DNA of 64,000 nt from NCBI GenBank assembly GCA_963712175.1, contig CAVQGZ010000004.1, positions 682,001-746,000 on the forward strand, given 5' to 3'. Below are positions 35,505 through 45,106 of the stretch, piece by piece. Within the stretch, counting starts at the first letter, position 1, and the number at the start of each line of letters is the position of its first letter. This stretch comes from CAVQGZ01 sp963712175 (GTDB taxonomy: Bacteria; Actinomycetota; Actinomycetes; Jiangellales; Jiangellaceae). The notes under the pieces were generated by a model, which had not been told where the DNA came from, ran no database searches, and saw only the letters and a list, made by a program, of their open reading frames with translations. The position numbers and the translations under genes were made by a program.

Positions 35505-37181
35505 CACGCCGTGGGCCTGTGACGGGCACTCGACGCGACCCGTTCGCCGTGGAAGAGCCCACGGATGGCTGGTCGCCACCAGCCGCGTCCCGTCCTGGGC
35601 GAGCCAGCGCATCAGGATCCCCGCCTCCTCCGGTGTCGCGGCGGGCATCGGGGCCGGCCGCGGGCTGACAGACTCCGCGGAGGCGAGGAGTGCGTCGACC
35701 GTCGGCTGCGGGTGGGTGCCGGGAGCGGACCTGCCGGCGGCGGCCAGCCGACCGTGGCGGACGACGACGATGTCCCAGCCGCCGCCGTCGGCCCGCTGGG
35801 CCGCCACCAGCTCAGCGATGCGGGCGAAGGCCGACAGGCTCTGGGTGCGGTGCACGGACGTGGTGAGTGCCTCGATGCGGTCGCGCTCCGCCGCGGCCTC
35901 CTCGTAGCGCTGCTGGCTGACCAGTCGAGCCATCTGCTGCTCGCAACCGCCCAGCAGGTCTGAGATGTCGCCGCGTAGGGCTCGCTGCAGCGTGTCGACG
36001 TGGGCCGCGTACTCCTCGCGGGTCTCTGCGCCGATGCACGGCGCCCCACAGCGGCCGAGGTCGGCGAGCACGCACGCCGATGCGGACGGAGCGAGGGGGA
36101 GTCGCCCCGTGCACTGGCGGAGCGGGACCGAGCGGTACACGGCCTCGGCGGTCCGCGTCGCCGAGCGTCTGCTGCGGAATGGCCCGACGTAGCTCGCCCC
36201 GTCGGCTTTCACCGTGCTCACCACCGATAGCCGAGGGAACGGCTCGACCGTCAGCTTGAGCCAGACCGAGCGCTCGGGGTACTTCGAGCGACGGTTGTAC
36301 GGCGGCTGGTGCGCGTCGATCAGCCGCAGCTCACGGACCGCGGCCTCCACCGGGGTCTGGCACACCACCGCGTCGACCGACTCCGCGATCGCCACCATCT
36401 CCGCCATGCGTCGCCGTGACTCCGACGCCGTGAAGTAGCTGCGTACCCGCGCGCGCAGGTTGCGCGACGTCCCGACGTACAGCACCCGACCTTGCCCGTC
36501 GCGAAAGAGGTAGACGCCGCCCGCGCGTGGTACGTCGTCAGCGAGACGCCGCTTCGCCCGCTGTGCCGGAGTGACGTGGTGCTGCCACTCCACCAGCTCG
36601 TCAAGGGTGTGCACACCGCGGTTGCCGAGCCGCTCGAGGACGCCGTGCAGGACGTCCACGGTCGCCTGGGCGTCGGCCAGTGCCCGGTGCGACGGCTGCA
36701 CGCTGGTGCGGAACACCCGCGCCAGCGTGGACAGCTTGTGGTTGGGCGCCTCGTCACGCGTCACGACCTGGCGCGCGAGCTTGACGGTGTCGAGCACCGG
36801 GGGGTTGGGCCAGGCGATGCTCAGCCGGGCGCACGCGGCCTTCAGGAACCCGACGTCGAAGCCCGCGTTGTGCGCGACGAGGACGGCTCCGCGGGCGAAG
36901 TCGAGGAAGGCCGGGACGGCACTGGCCTCGGTCGGGGCGTCCGCGACCATGGTGTCGGTGATGCCGGTGAGCACGGAGATGAACGCCGGGATGGGTGAGG
37001 CCGGCCTGACCAGGGTCTGAAGCTCGCCCAGCACCTCGCCGCCGCGAACCTTCACCGCGCCGATCTCGGTGATGGAGCAGTCGGTCGGCGAGCCCCCCGT
37101 GGTCTCGAGGTCGACGACGACGAACGTCGTGTCGACGAGCAGGGGGCTGAGGCCGTCGAGGCTCTGCTGCTGCGAGGACAT
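35499..37181 (-). CDS. DEDDh 3'-5' exonuclease fused to UvrC/Cho-like GIY-YIG nuclease
   Basis: A 560-residue protein. The N-terminal domain is a DnaQ-type exonuclease with VVVDLETTGG (motif I), HNAGFDVGFL (II) and HRALADAQATVDV (DEDDh motif III). The C-terminal part begins with the GIY-YIG core AGGVYLFRDGQGRVLYVGTSRNLRARV and resembles the N-terminal half of UvrC and Cho, including a UVR-like helix pair (QQRYEEAAAERDRIEAL). It probably trims and incises damaged DNA. Actinobacteria commonly carry this fusion. I use the ATG at 37181; a longer GTG start at 37244 is possible. Confidence 0.88.
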   Translation of the reverse strand: MSSQQQSLDGLSPLLVDTTFVVVDLETTGGSPTDCSITEIGAVKVRGGEVLGELQTLVRPASPIPAFISVLTGITDTMVADAPTEASAVPAFLDFARGAVLVAHNAGFDVGFLKAACARLSIAWPNPPVLDTVKLARQVVTRDEAPNHKLSTLARVFRTSVQPSHRALADAQATVDVLHGVLERLGNRGVHTLDELVEWQHHVTPAQRAKRRLADDVPRAGGVYLFRDGQGRVLYVGTSRNLRARVRSYFTASESRRRMAEMVAIAESVDAVVCQTPVEAAVRELRLIDAHQPPYNRRSKYPERSVWLKLTVEPFPRLSVVSTVKADGASYVGPFRSRRSATRTAEAVYRSVPLRQCTGRLPLAPSASACVLADLGRCGAPCIGAETREEYAAHVDTLQRALRGDISDLLGGCEQQMARLVSQQRYEEAAAERDRIEALTTSVHRTQSLSAFARIAELVAAQRADGGGWDIVVVRHGRLAAAGRSAPGTHPQPTVDALLASAESVSPRPAPMPAATPEEAGILMRWLAQDGTRLVATSHPWALPRRTGRVECPSQAHGVP

Positions 37182-37371
37182 CGCTGTGGCCGCCCCTGCT
37201 GCTGTGGTCACTGGTGGGCTCACGTCATCGACGGTAGGCAGCACCTCCGACAGAGCCGGGCCGACTCGCTCACCTGGGGCCGCTCGGCTCTCGACTCGGT
37301 GGGCTCAGCGCGGTTGGATGGGGCGTACCTCGGTCGACGCAGGCTGCGTCGCCGCCGTGGGAGGAGCAGAC

Positions 37372-38910
37372 GTGGCACGAAGCAGGCTGGGGGTCCAGGA
37401 CGCCCTGTGGCTCACCATGGACAGGCCCAACAGCCTCATGGTCATCGACACGGTCATGTGGTTCCGCGAGGTACCCGACTGGGACAAGGTCGACGAGATC
37501 ATCGACGAGCGGCTCGTCGACCGCTACCCGGTGTTCAGCCGTCGCCCCGTGCAGGAGGGCTCGCGCTGGTACTGGGAGGACTACTCCGACTTCGACGTCG
37601 CCGACCACGTCCACCGAGTGACGATGGACGCCCCGGGCACGATCGCCGAGCTCCAGGCGTTCGTGGCGTCCCAGCGCAGCGTTCCGATCGACAAGGGCAG
37701 GGCGCTCTGGTCGATGTTCCTGGTCAACAACGTCACGTTCCCCGACGGCAGCGAGGGTGCTGCGGTGATGGCGCGCTTCCACCATGCGATCGCCGACGGC
37801 GTGCGGCTGGTGCAGGTCTCCCTGGGCATGTGCGACCTGGCCGAGGTGCCGAGCCCGGCCAAGGTGGGCCGGAAGCTGCGCCGATCCACGACCCCGCTGG
37901 CGATCGCGTCGTCGGCTGCTCGCAACATCGGACGCGGGGCTCTGGACGTCGCGGTGTCGGCGGCGGTGACCGCGACCGATGCTTTCGCCGGAGCCGTCGA
38001 CACAGCCCAGGCTGTCGCCTCCGGTGAGCTCGACGTGGCCCTGGAGCGGCTGACCGACGCAGGCGAGACCGTGAGCAGCCGAGCCTCGTCCTTGGCCCGC
38101 AACCCCGACCGGATCACCGACGTCGCCGGGCTGGTGTCCTCCAGCGACAACCGCGTCGTCAACGACGTGGCCTCCGTCGGCAAGCTGGCGCTGTCGCCGC
38201 CGAGCGTCCAGACGGTGTGGAGCGGCACCCCGGGTGTGGCGAAGGGTGCGTCGTTCGCTCCGCGGATCGATCTCGACGAAGTCAAGCTGATCGGACGGGC
38301 GACCGCGACCACGGTGAACGACGTGCTCATGGCCACCGTCTCGGGGACGCTGACGCGGTACCTGCGCGAGCACGGGGACGCCGATCTCGACGAAGTCATG
38401 TGGATGGTCCCGGTCAGCGTGAAGCCACTGGAGGCCGAGCCCTCGCCGGACCTGGGCAACCACTTCGCCATCGTGGCCCTGCGCATGCCGCTGGGTATCG
38501 ACGACGTCCGGGAGCGGCTCGCCGCCGTCCACGAGGCGATGGAGCGCATCAAGAGCAGCGACGAGGCCCTGCTGACCTACACCATCCAGCGGGCGATCGC
38601 GCAGGCGCCGACGCCCGTCGCCACGGGGCTGACCAACTACTTCGCCAACAAGGCAGTCGGCGTGCTGACCAACGTGCCCGGTCCCCGGCAGCCGATGACG
38701 CTCGCGGGCACCGAGGTCGATGGCGTGCTCGGCTGGGCACCATGCTCGGGGAACCAGCCGATGACCATCTGCATGTTCAGCTACAACGGGTCCGTCGCTG
38801 TCGGGTTCGGCACCGACGCAACCCTGGTGCCCGACGGCGACCGACTCGGTGAGCACTTCGCCGAGGAGTTCGCGAGGATGCAGGACGAGATCTTGGGACG
38901 CGTGCCATAG
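37372..38910 (+). CDS. Wax ester synthase/diacylglycerol acyltransferase (WS/DGAT)
   Basis: A 512-residue enzyme with the catalytic HHAIADG in RFHHAIADGVR, NDVLMATVSG, and the C-terminal LTNVPGPRQPMTLAG. The middle linker (about residues 185-275) is long and Ala-rich. GTG 37372 follows GGGAGGAGC, a near-ideal site; the frame is open further upstream but that part is not coding. It is followed after 33 bases by a DUF2505 gene on the same strand, so the pair may be an operon in storage-lipid metabolism. Confidence 0.92.
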   Translation: MARSRLGVQDALWLTMDRPNSLMVIDTVMWFREVPDWDKVDEIIDERLVDRYPVFSRRPVQEGSRWYWEDYSDFDVADHVHRVTMDAPGTIAELQAFVASQRSVPIDKGRALWSMFLVNNVTFPDGSEGAAVMARFHHAIADGVRLVQVSLGMCDLAEVPSPAKVGRKLRRSTTPLAIASSAARNIGRGALDVAVSAAVTATDAFAGAVDTAQAVASGELDVALERLTDAGETVSSRASSLARNPDRITDVAGLVSSSDNRVVNDVASVGKLALSPPSVQTVWSGTPGVAKGASFAPRIDLDEVKLIGRATATTVNDVLMATVSGTLTRYLREHGDADLDEVMWMVPVSVKPLEAEPSPDLGNHFAIVALRMPLGIDDVRERLAAVHEAMERIKSSDEALLTYTIQRAIAQAPTPVATGLTNYFANKAVGVLTNVPGPRQPMTLAGTEVDGVLGWAPCSGNQPMTICMFSYNGSVAVGFGTDATLVPDGDRLGEHFAEEFARMQDEILGRVP

Positions 38911-38943
38911 TCGGGCCACACTGAACCAAGGGAGGGCACAGCC

Positions 38944-39441
38944 GTGTCGAAGAAGTTCACGAACACCGATCCGTACGACGCCAGCATCGACCAGATGTGG
39001 GCGATGCTCTCGGACCAGGGCTACCACCAGGCCAAGTACGAGGCCCTGGGCGCCGGCAACATCTCGTTCACGGAGTTCAACGCCGACTCGTCGGCCATCA
39101 CGATGAAGAACGAACGAGACGTCCCCGCCGACCTGCCGTCGTTCGCGAAGAAGATCGTGGGGGAGACCAACCACGTGACTCAGACCGAACGCTGGACGCG
39201 CTCGGGCGACTCGGCCAGCTGCTCCATCGAGATCCAGATCAAGAACGTCCCCGGCGGAACGACCGGGACGATGGACATCAACCCGACCGGGTCCGGCTGC
39301 AGCTGGGCGGCGGACTTCACCATCAAGGTCGGGATCCCCATGGTCGGGGGCAAGCTGGAGGGCGTCATGAAGGACGAGACGGCGTCGAACTTCGTCCAGG
39401 AGAAGACCTTCAACGACGAGTGGTTGGCCAGCAACTCCTGA
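38944..39441 (+). CDS. DUF2505 domain protein
   Basis: A 165-residue protein of the SRPBCC/START-like fold, matching DUF2505 (KFTNTDPYDASIDQMWAML at the start and WAADFTIKVGIPMVGGKLEG near the end). Such domains hold hydrophobic ligands. Its position directly after a WS/DGAT gene suggests a lipid-binding helper, though that is inference. It starts at GTG with GGGAGG upstream. Confidence 0.85.
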   Translation: MSKKFTNTDPYDASIDQMWAMLSDQGYHQAKYEALGAGNISFTEFNADSSAITMKNERDVPADLPSFAKKIVGETNHVTQTERWTRSGDSASCSIEIQIKNVPGGTTGTMDINPTGSGCSWAADFTIKVGIPMVGGKLEGVMKDETASNFVQEKTFNDEWLASNS

Positions 39442-39515
39442 GTCGGTCGGTGCCCGTCATGGGCGCCGCGTGGGTCACCTGCACGCCTCTGACGCCCGTC
39501 CGGTAGACAGAGCAC

Positions 39516-39995
39516 ATGCGTGAGAACCCGATGCGCCAGCTGATCGGTTCGATCGAGGCAGGAGAGGGCTCCTGGGCTGCTCTGCTGGCTCGCCTGGACG
39601 AGCTCGACCTGGAGGAGACGCCCGACAGCGCCGCGGTGCGTGCCGAGGTCCTGACGTACCTGGACGACACGGCCACCCTGCTGGACACCTTGGGTGTTGC
39701 GGTCGAGTCCGGGCGCGTCGACTGGGTCGAGGTTCTGGACGCCGCACACGGGTACCTGGGCAACCGGGAAGACCTCGTCACCGACGACGCCGGAGTGATG
39801 GGCATCCTCGACGACGCCTACGTGTGTCGGTCGCTGCTGCGCCAGGCCGCCGTGGAGAGCGCGGACTCCCCGGTTGCGGTCGGCGAGCTGTCGTCGGAGG
39901 GTGTCGTGAGGGCCCTGCTGGGCACCGTCGTGACGGCGACGCTCGACGTCGCCGCCGGCCAGACCGTCCGCGACCTGACGCGGCCTACGGCCTGA
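39516..39995 (+). CDS. Hypothetical protein, faintly DUF1232/YkvA-like
   Basis: A 159-residue acidic, mostly helical protein. The segment DLVTDDAGVMGILDDAYVC has the spacing of the loop in YkvA/DUF1232 proteins (a D-x-IP-VLG-LDD type motif), but the match is weak. No signal peptide is present. It is convergent with the PI-PLC-like gene, 24 bases apart. Function unknown. Confidence 0.6.
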   Translation: MRENPMRQLIGSIEAGEGSWAALLARLDELDLEETPDSAAVRAEVLTYLDDTATLLDTLGVAVESGRVDWVEVLDAAHGYLGNREDLVTDDAGVMGILDDAYVCRSLLRQAAVESADSPVAVGELSSEGVVRALLGTVVTATLDVAAGQTVRDLTRPTA

Positions 39996-40019
39996 CGTCG
40001 CAACGGGCCTCGGGTCCGC

Positions 40020-42170
40020 TCAGCGAGAGACGCCGTTGAGGTCGTCCACGACGGCGACGACATCGCCGATGTTGTAGTAGTTCACGCCCACGAACGTCGG
40101 GCGCATTCCGCGCTCCTGCTGGCATCGCTGCGCTCGCTCGCCGAGCACCGTCTCGGTGTTCACCTGCTCGGCGGCACTGACGAGGTTGCCGAATCCCGAC
40201 AGCCAGTGGTTGAGCAGGAAGAGGGGTGCGTCGTCGGGCCCGCGGTTGGGCTCGCACGAGAAGTCCTGCGGCGTCGGGAAGGTGTACGGCGTGTCCTGAG
40301 TCAGAGCGAACGCGTTGCGCAGCCACGGGTACGTCCCGCCGCCCGATCCCTCTTCGGTCATGACCACCAGCCGACGACCGCTCGTGATCATCTCGGCCAG
40401 CACCGGCCAGTCACCGTCCACGGGGGTGTGCAGGTAGGCCTCGAGGCCGGCGGCGAGGATCGCAGCGCCGACGTCGGCGGCGGGCACGTGGTTCTCCACG
40501 ATGATGGTGACGACCTCGTCCGGGTTGGTATCGAGCCAGACCCGCAGCGAGTCGAGCGTCGGGGCCAGCGGCGTGGCGCCGATCTCGCACAGCCCGTGGC
40601 ACATGTAGAGGGCCGGTGGCCCGGTGGGCGGGCCGATCACGGTCTCGACCACTCGCACGGCCGAGTCGACGACCTGGGCTCCGAAGGCCTCCTCGAGCTG
40701 GTCCCGTCCATCGGTGAGGTTGACCGCCAACGACGAGACGTAGTCCCCGGCCGGGCGTGCCTCCCACACGTCGATCATCAGCGCACGGGCACCGCCGTCG
40801 AGCTGGCTGGTGAGCGCGTGCGGCTGCTCGGCCAGGAACCATCCCGGCTGGTCCGCAGCCGACATGGCGTTGTGGGTCGTGACGTAGGAGACCTCGGCGT
40901 AGGAGCGCCCGCACAGCTCAGCGAAGCCGTTGCACACCTCGCCGTCGCCGGTGACCATCGCGACAGCCTCGGCCGGCTCGGTTCGCACGCTCTGCACCAC
41001 CCAGAACGCGCCGGCTCCCACGACCACCACCACCCCGGCGGCCACGAGTCCCAGGGACCAGCCGGTCGTCAGGGTGTCGGTGTCGCCCGAGGGTGGCGCG
41101 TCCTCGGGCTCACCGGCTCGCGCGCCAACGGCGGCGTCCGTCACCTCGGACACGCCGTAGACGAGCACGGCCAACCCCACGAGCACCGCACCCCAGGTGA
41201 TCAGCCGCAGCGGATCCACCAGCAGGGCGACTCCCAGCGCGGCGATCAGCACGCCACGCAGGGCCAGGCCCTCGGTGGTGCTCGGGCGGCGGGTGACGGT
41301 GCCCCAGACCGAACGGGCCGTTGCCGTCACGTCAATGTCAGGCAGCAAGGCCGACGCCGCGGCCGCGACCACCGCACCGGCCACCAGCAGCACCCCTGCG
41401 GCCAGCCAGAACCCGTCGCTCCACACCTGCCACGCCCCGTCCGCCAGGGCACCGGTCAGCGTCGAGGTGTCCAGAGTTGCGGTGGCGATGCCCACCACCA
41501 GGGTGAGCACGCCCACCGCTGCGCCGACGACGATGCCGGCGATCCCGACCCGCACGAGGCCGCGGCGCTGGTTCGGCGCGATCCACACGGCCATCGCGAG
41601 CGTCGCCAGGGCCAGCACGGGCAGCGTCCAGGCGGCCACCGAGAGGTAGCGGGACGCTCGGACGGTTCCGGCGAAGACGTCCTGCGCGCCGATCTCGGCC
41701 AAGGTCACCGAGAGGTCGGCGGGGATCTGCCCGGCGACGTCGGGCAGGAAGGCCCGCAGCGCCGAGGCGGCCACGGCACCGGCGTCCGCCAGGCGCAGCA
41801 CGATGGCCGAGGAGTCCTCCTGGGTGGCGGCGAGCTGAGCCTGGGCAGCGGCCCTCGTCACCAACGGCGACAGCAGGTCGCTGCCCGCGACCTCGGCGGA
41901 GACCTGCTCGACGAGCGGTCGCACCGCGATCAGGTCCGGCTTGCCGGCCACGACCTGCTCGGCCAGCTCACGTCCGAGAGCGTCGCTGACCGCCTCGGTC
42001 TTGCGGATCTCGTCCACCCCGGTGGCGAACGAGTCGGTGTCCAGGAACGTCCGGTACAGAACCACCGAGAGCACGGCGGCGAGCAGCAGGACGCCTCCGA
42101 CGCCGACGAGAACGCGCGACGCGGTCCGCCGTCCTTGCGGCGTCCCCACCGTGTCCCATGCGTTCGGCAT
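40020..42170 (-). CDS. Multi-span membrane protein with PI-PLC-like catalytic domain
   Basis: A 716-residue protein. After an N-terminal helix (residues 20-43) comes an extracytoplasmic region. Several further helices lie between about residues 175 and 395. The C-terminal extracytoplasmic domain of about 300 residues resembles the X domain of bacterial phosphatidylinositol-specific phospholipase C. It has YVTTHNAMS with His433 as the likely general base, ALMIDVWEARP, a second His in YMCHGLC, and IIVENHVP. It may cleave a phosphoinositide or phosphodiester lipid such as those of the actinobacterial envelope. No metal-binding Y domain is seen. Confidence 0.8.
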   Translation of the reverse strand: MPNAWDTVGTPQGRRTASRVLVGVGGVLLLAAVLSVVLYRTFLDTDSFATGVDEIRKTEAVSDALGRELAEQVVAGKPDLIAVRPLVEQVSAEVAGSDLLSPLVTRAAAQAQLAATQEDSSAIVLRLADAGAVAASALRAFLPDVAGQIPADLSVTLAEIGAQDVFAGTVRASRYLSVAAWTLPVLALATLAMAVWIAPNQRRGLVRVGIAGIVVGAAVGVLTLVVGIATATLDTSTLTGALADGAWQVWSDGFWLAAGVLLVAGAVVAAAASALLPDIDVTATARSVWGTVTRRPSTTEGLALRGVLIAALGVALLVDPLRLITWGAVLVGLAVLVYGVSEVTDAAVGARAGEPEDAPPSGDTDTLTTGWSLGLVAAGVVVVVGAGAFWVVQSVRTEPAEAVAMVTGDGEVCNGFAELCGRSYAEVSYVTTHNAMSAADQPGWFLAEQPHALTSQLDGGARALMIDVWEARPAGDYVSSLAVNLTDGRDQLEEAFGAQVVDSAVRVVETVIGPPTGPPALYMCHGLCEIGATPLAPTLDSLRVWLDTNPDEVVTIIVENHVPAADVGAAILAAGLEAYLHTPVDGDWPVLAEMITSGRRLVVMTEEGSGGGTYPWLRNAFALTQDTPYTFPTPQDFSCEPNRGPDDAPLFLLNHWLSGFGNLVSAAEQVNTETVLGERAQRCQQERGMRPTFVGVNYYNIGDVVAVVDDLNGVSR

Positions 42171-42183
42171 GCGACTGCGGGCG

Positions 42184-43821
42184 TTACTGCCGGCCGCGAG
42201 CGGTGCGGTAGCGCCGGATCAGCTCGGCCGTGGAGGTGTCGTGGCCATCGAGGTCGGGGGCCGCAGGGCTGACGAGCTCCGCGCCGATCCGCTTGGCCAG
42301 CACCTTCCCCAGCTCCACGCCCCACTGGTCGAACGAGTTGATGCCCCAGATGACACCCTGGACGAAGACCTTGTGCTCGTACAGGGCGATGAGGGCCCCG
42401 AGGGTGAAGGGGTCGAGCCGTTGGGCCAGGATCGACGTTGTCGGCCGGTTGCCCTCGAACACCTTGTGGGGCACCAGCTCGGGGGCAACGCCCTCGGCCT
42501 CGACCTCGTCGCGCGTCTTGCCGAATGCCAAGGCCTCGGTCTGGGCGAAGTAGTTGGCCATGAGCAGGTCGTGGTGCTCACCCATGTCGTTGCCGGGCTC
42601 GGCGAAGCCGATGAAGTCTGCCGGGATCAGCGCCGTTCCCTGGTGGATGAGCTGGTAGTACGCGTGCTGCCCGTTCGTGCCCGGTGTGCCCCACACGATC
42701 GGCCCGGTGTCGTAGTCGACCCTGGTGCCGTCCATGGTCACGGACTTGCCGTTGGACTCCATGTCGAGCTGTTGCAGGTAGTCGGCGAAGCGGTCCAGGT
42801 ACTGGCTGTAGGGCAGCACCGCGTGGCTGCTGGCGCCCAGGAAGTTGCGGTACCAGACGCCCAGCAGGCCCAGCAGCAGAGGCGCGTTCTGCTGGGCAGG
42901 TGCCGTGCGAAAGTGCTCGTCCATGGCGGCGAAGCCGTCCAGCATGGAGCGGAACTGCACCGGCCCGATGGCGACCATCAGCGACAGGCCGATCGCGGAG
43001 TCCATGGAGTAGCGCCCGCCGACCCACTCCCAGAACCCGAACATGTTGGCGGTGTCGATGCCGAACGCTTCGACGTGGTCGGCGGCCGTGGAGACAGCGA
43101 CGAAGTGCCGGGCCACGGCGTCCCCGCCCAGGGCGTCGACCAGCCAGCGGCGGGCGCTCGCTGCGTTGGTCATCGTCTCGAGAGTGGTGAACGTCTTGCT
43201 GGCGACGATGAACAGCGTCGTCTCCGGGTCGAGCGCCTTGAGTGTCTCGGCCATGTCGTCGCCGTCCACGTTGGAGACGAAGTCGACGGTGATCTCGGGG
43301 TCGCGGTACGGGGTGAGTGCCAGAACGGCCATCGCCGGGCCGAGGTCGGACCCCCCGATGCCGATGTTCACGACTGAGGTGATCGGCTTGCCGGTGGCGC
43401 CCAGCCACTCCCGAGTGCGAACCTTCTCGGCGAAGACCGCCATGGCATCGAGCACCTCGTGCACCCCGGGGACGACGTTCTCCCCGTCCACCTCGACCAC
43501 GGCGCCTCGAGGGGCCCGCAACGCGGTGTGCAGCACCGCGCGTCCCTCGGTGGCGTTGATGGTGTCGCCGGCGAGCATGCGGTCGCGGTACCCGGCGACG
43601 TCCACGGCCTCGGCCAGCTGGTGCAGCAGGGCGAGGGTGGTGTCGTCGACGCGGTTCTTCGAGTAGTCGATGTACAGGCCCGCGGCCTCCACCGTGAGTC
43701 GCTGCGCACGATCGGGATGGCTCGAGAACAAGGAACGCAGGTGCACGTCGCGGGTGTCGGCGGCGTGGCGAGCCAGTGCGGACCATTCCGGGCGGGAGGA
43801 GACCAGGGGCGATGGCGTCAT
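42184..43821 (-). CDS. pgi: Glucose-6-phosphate isomerase
   Basis: A 545-residue enzyme converting glucose-6-phosphate and fructose-6-phosphate in glycolysis and gluconeogenesis. The family signature GGRYSMDSAIGLSL, the phosphate loop GIGGSDLGP and the catalytic Glu/His region (GTPGTNGQHAYYQLIHQG) are intact. GINSFDQWGVELGK near the C-terminus is the second signature. It starts at the ATG at 43821 and ends 13 bases before the PI-PLC-like gene, so the two may be co-transcribed. Confidence 0.97.
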   Translation of the reverse strand: MTPSPLVSSRPEWSALARHAADTRDVHLRSLFSSHPDRAQRLTVEAAGLYIDYSKNRVDDTTLALLHQLAEAVDVAGYRDRMLAGDTINATEGRAVLHTALRAPRGAVVEVDGENVVPGVHEVLDAMAVFAEKVRTREWLGATGKPITSVVNIGIGGSDLGPAMAVLALTPYRDPEITVDFVSNVDGDDMAETLKALDPETTLFIVASKTFTTLETMTNAASARRWLVDALGGDAVARHFVAVSTAADHVEAFGIDTANMFGFWEWVGGRYSMDSAIGLSLMVAIGPVQFRSMLDGFAAMDEHFRTAPAQQNAPLLLGLLGVWYRNFLGASSHAVLPYSQYLDRFADYLQQLDMESNGKSVTMDGTRVDYDTGPIVWGTPGTNGQHAYYQLIHQGTALIPADFIGFAEPGNDMGEHHDLLMANYFAQTEALAFGKTRDEVEAEGVAPELVPHKVFEGNRPTTSILAQRLDPFTLGALIALYEHKVFVQGVIWGINSFDQWGVELGKVLAKRIGAELVSPAAPDLDGHDTSTAELIRRYRTARGRQ

Positions 43822-44047
43822 GAGCCCTTTGTAGTCGACGAGGCCGCGTCCGCGACGCCAGGTCTCGACACTGTCGGAGCCTTGGCAAGCGCGTTCGCCC
43901 ATTGAGGTGGCCGTCGGCCTGTGGTCCGGCACCAGAACGCCCAGGTCACCGATCGACTCGAGCGGCGCTTGTATGCAGACACGCACAACCGACGGGCCGC
44001 CCGGGCGAGAACGAGCACGTGAGTCGGCCTGGACGTACTCTTGAGGG

Positions 44048-45106
44048 ATGAAAGCGTCCGTTCGATGGTTGGTTCCCGGTTCCGTGCTGGCCCTGATCGG
44101 GGCCGCCGCGCTGGCTCCCGGTGCCTCGGCCGACCTGCCCGCGAAGACCCCCGAAGAAGTCCTGGTCATGGCGGCTGAGTCCGACGTCGAGTCATTCTCC
44201 GGAACGCTTTCGGCCATCACCGAGCTCGGCATCCCGACGGCGTTGCTCGGTGGGATGGACTCTCCAGGTGGTCCCCCCGGGGGTGGGCTCGACGAGGGCG
44301 AGCGCACCGTTCGCGTGTGGAAGGACGGCGACGAGCTCGCACGCGCATCGGTGGCCTCCTCGATGGGTGAGAAGACCCTCATCCGCAACGGCGACGACCT
44401 CTGGTACTACGACTCCGACACGGCGACCCTCACGACGGGGACGATGCCGGAGAAGGACGCTGCCTACGGCCCCGACGCCCCGTGGGCGGGGGAGGTACCC
44501 GACCCGGCCGAGGCCGCTCGCTGGCTGCTTGACGCTGTCGAGCCGACGACGACCGTGACCGCCGGGGAACCCGTCGTAGTGGCCGACCGTGAGGCGTACG
44601 AGGTGATCCTGACGCCTGAGCAGACGGGCACGCTGATCGGGTCGGCATCGATGGCGGTGGACGCCCAGACCGGCACCGTCCTTCGGGTGCAGGTCACCGC
44701 GGCAGGGGCCACGGAGCCCGCCGTTGACATCGGCTACACGAGCTTCGACCCCTCGGCCCCCTCACCGGACGTCTTCGCCCTCGGCACACCCCCAGGCGCC
44801 ACCGTCGAGCAGATGGAGTCGCCGGGTGTGGGCACCGAGCACGGCGGCAAGTCGGCGGACGACCGGCCACAGGTCGAGGTCGTCGGAGACGGCTGGACCA
44901 GCGTCATCGTCCTGCCGGCAGAGGCCGCCGCGGCGACCGACGAGTCCGGCGAGGACCCGATCGGCATGCTGCCCCCTGACCTTCTGCAGGCGGTGGACGG
45001 CGGCTCGGTGCTGACCACGTCGCTGCTGTCGGTCATGCTCGCCGACGACGGGCGCGTCCTCGTGGGGGCCGTGACACCTGAGGTGCTGGTGGCTGCCGCC
45101 GCGTGA
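44048..45106 (+). CDS. LolA/RseB-like secreted protein
   Basis: A 352-residue protein with a Sec signal peptide (cleavage after GASA). The fold resembles the LolA/RseB half-barrel: SFSGTLSAITELG at the start, DDLWYYDSDTATLTTG in the middle, and LTPEQTGTLIGSASMAVDAQTG later. Such proteins carry or sense lipids at the membrane face. The stop overlaps the ABC ATPase start by four bases, so it is part of the transporter operon and may supply or regulate its substrate. Confidence 0.75.
   Translation: MKASVRWLVPGSVLALIGAAALAPGASADLPAKTPEEVLVMAAESDVESFSGTLSAITELGIPTALLGGMDSPGGPPGGGLDEGERTVRVWKDGDELARASVASSMGEKTLIRNGDDLWYYDSDTATLTTGTMPEKDAAYGPDAPWAGEVPDPAEAARWLLDAVEPTTTVTAGEPVVVADREAYEVILTPEQTGTLIGSASMAVDAQTGTVLRVQVTAAGATEPAVDIGYTSFDPSAPSPDVFALGTPPGATVEQMESPGVGTEHGGKSADDRPQVEVVGDGWTSVIVLPAEAAAATDESGEDPIGMLPPDLLQAVDGGSVLTTSLLSVMLADDGRVLVGAVTPEVLVAAAA

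Noticed and set aside
40206..42272. A 688-residue open frame opposite the PI-PLC-like gene
   Set aside because: Composition rich in Gly, Arg and His typical of antisense frames at high GC; no family features.
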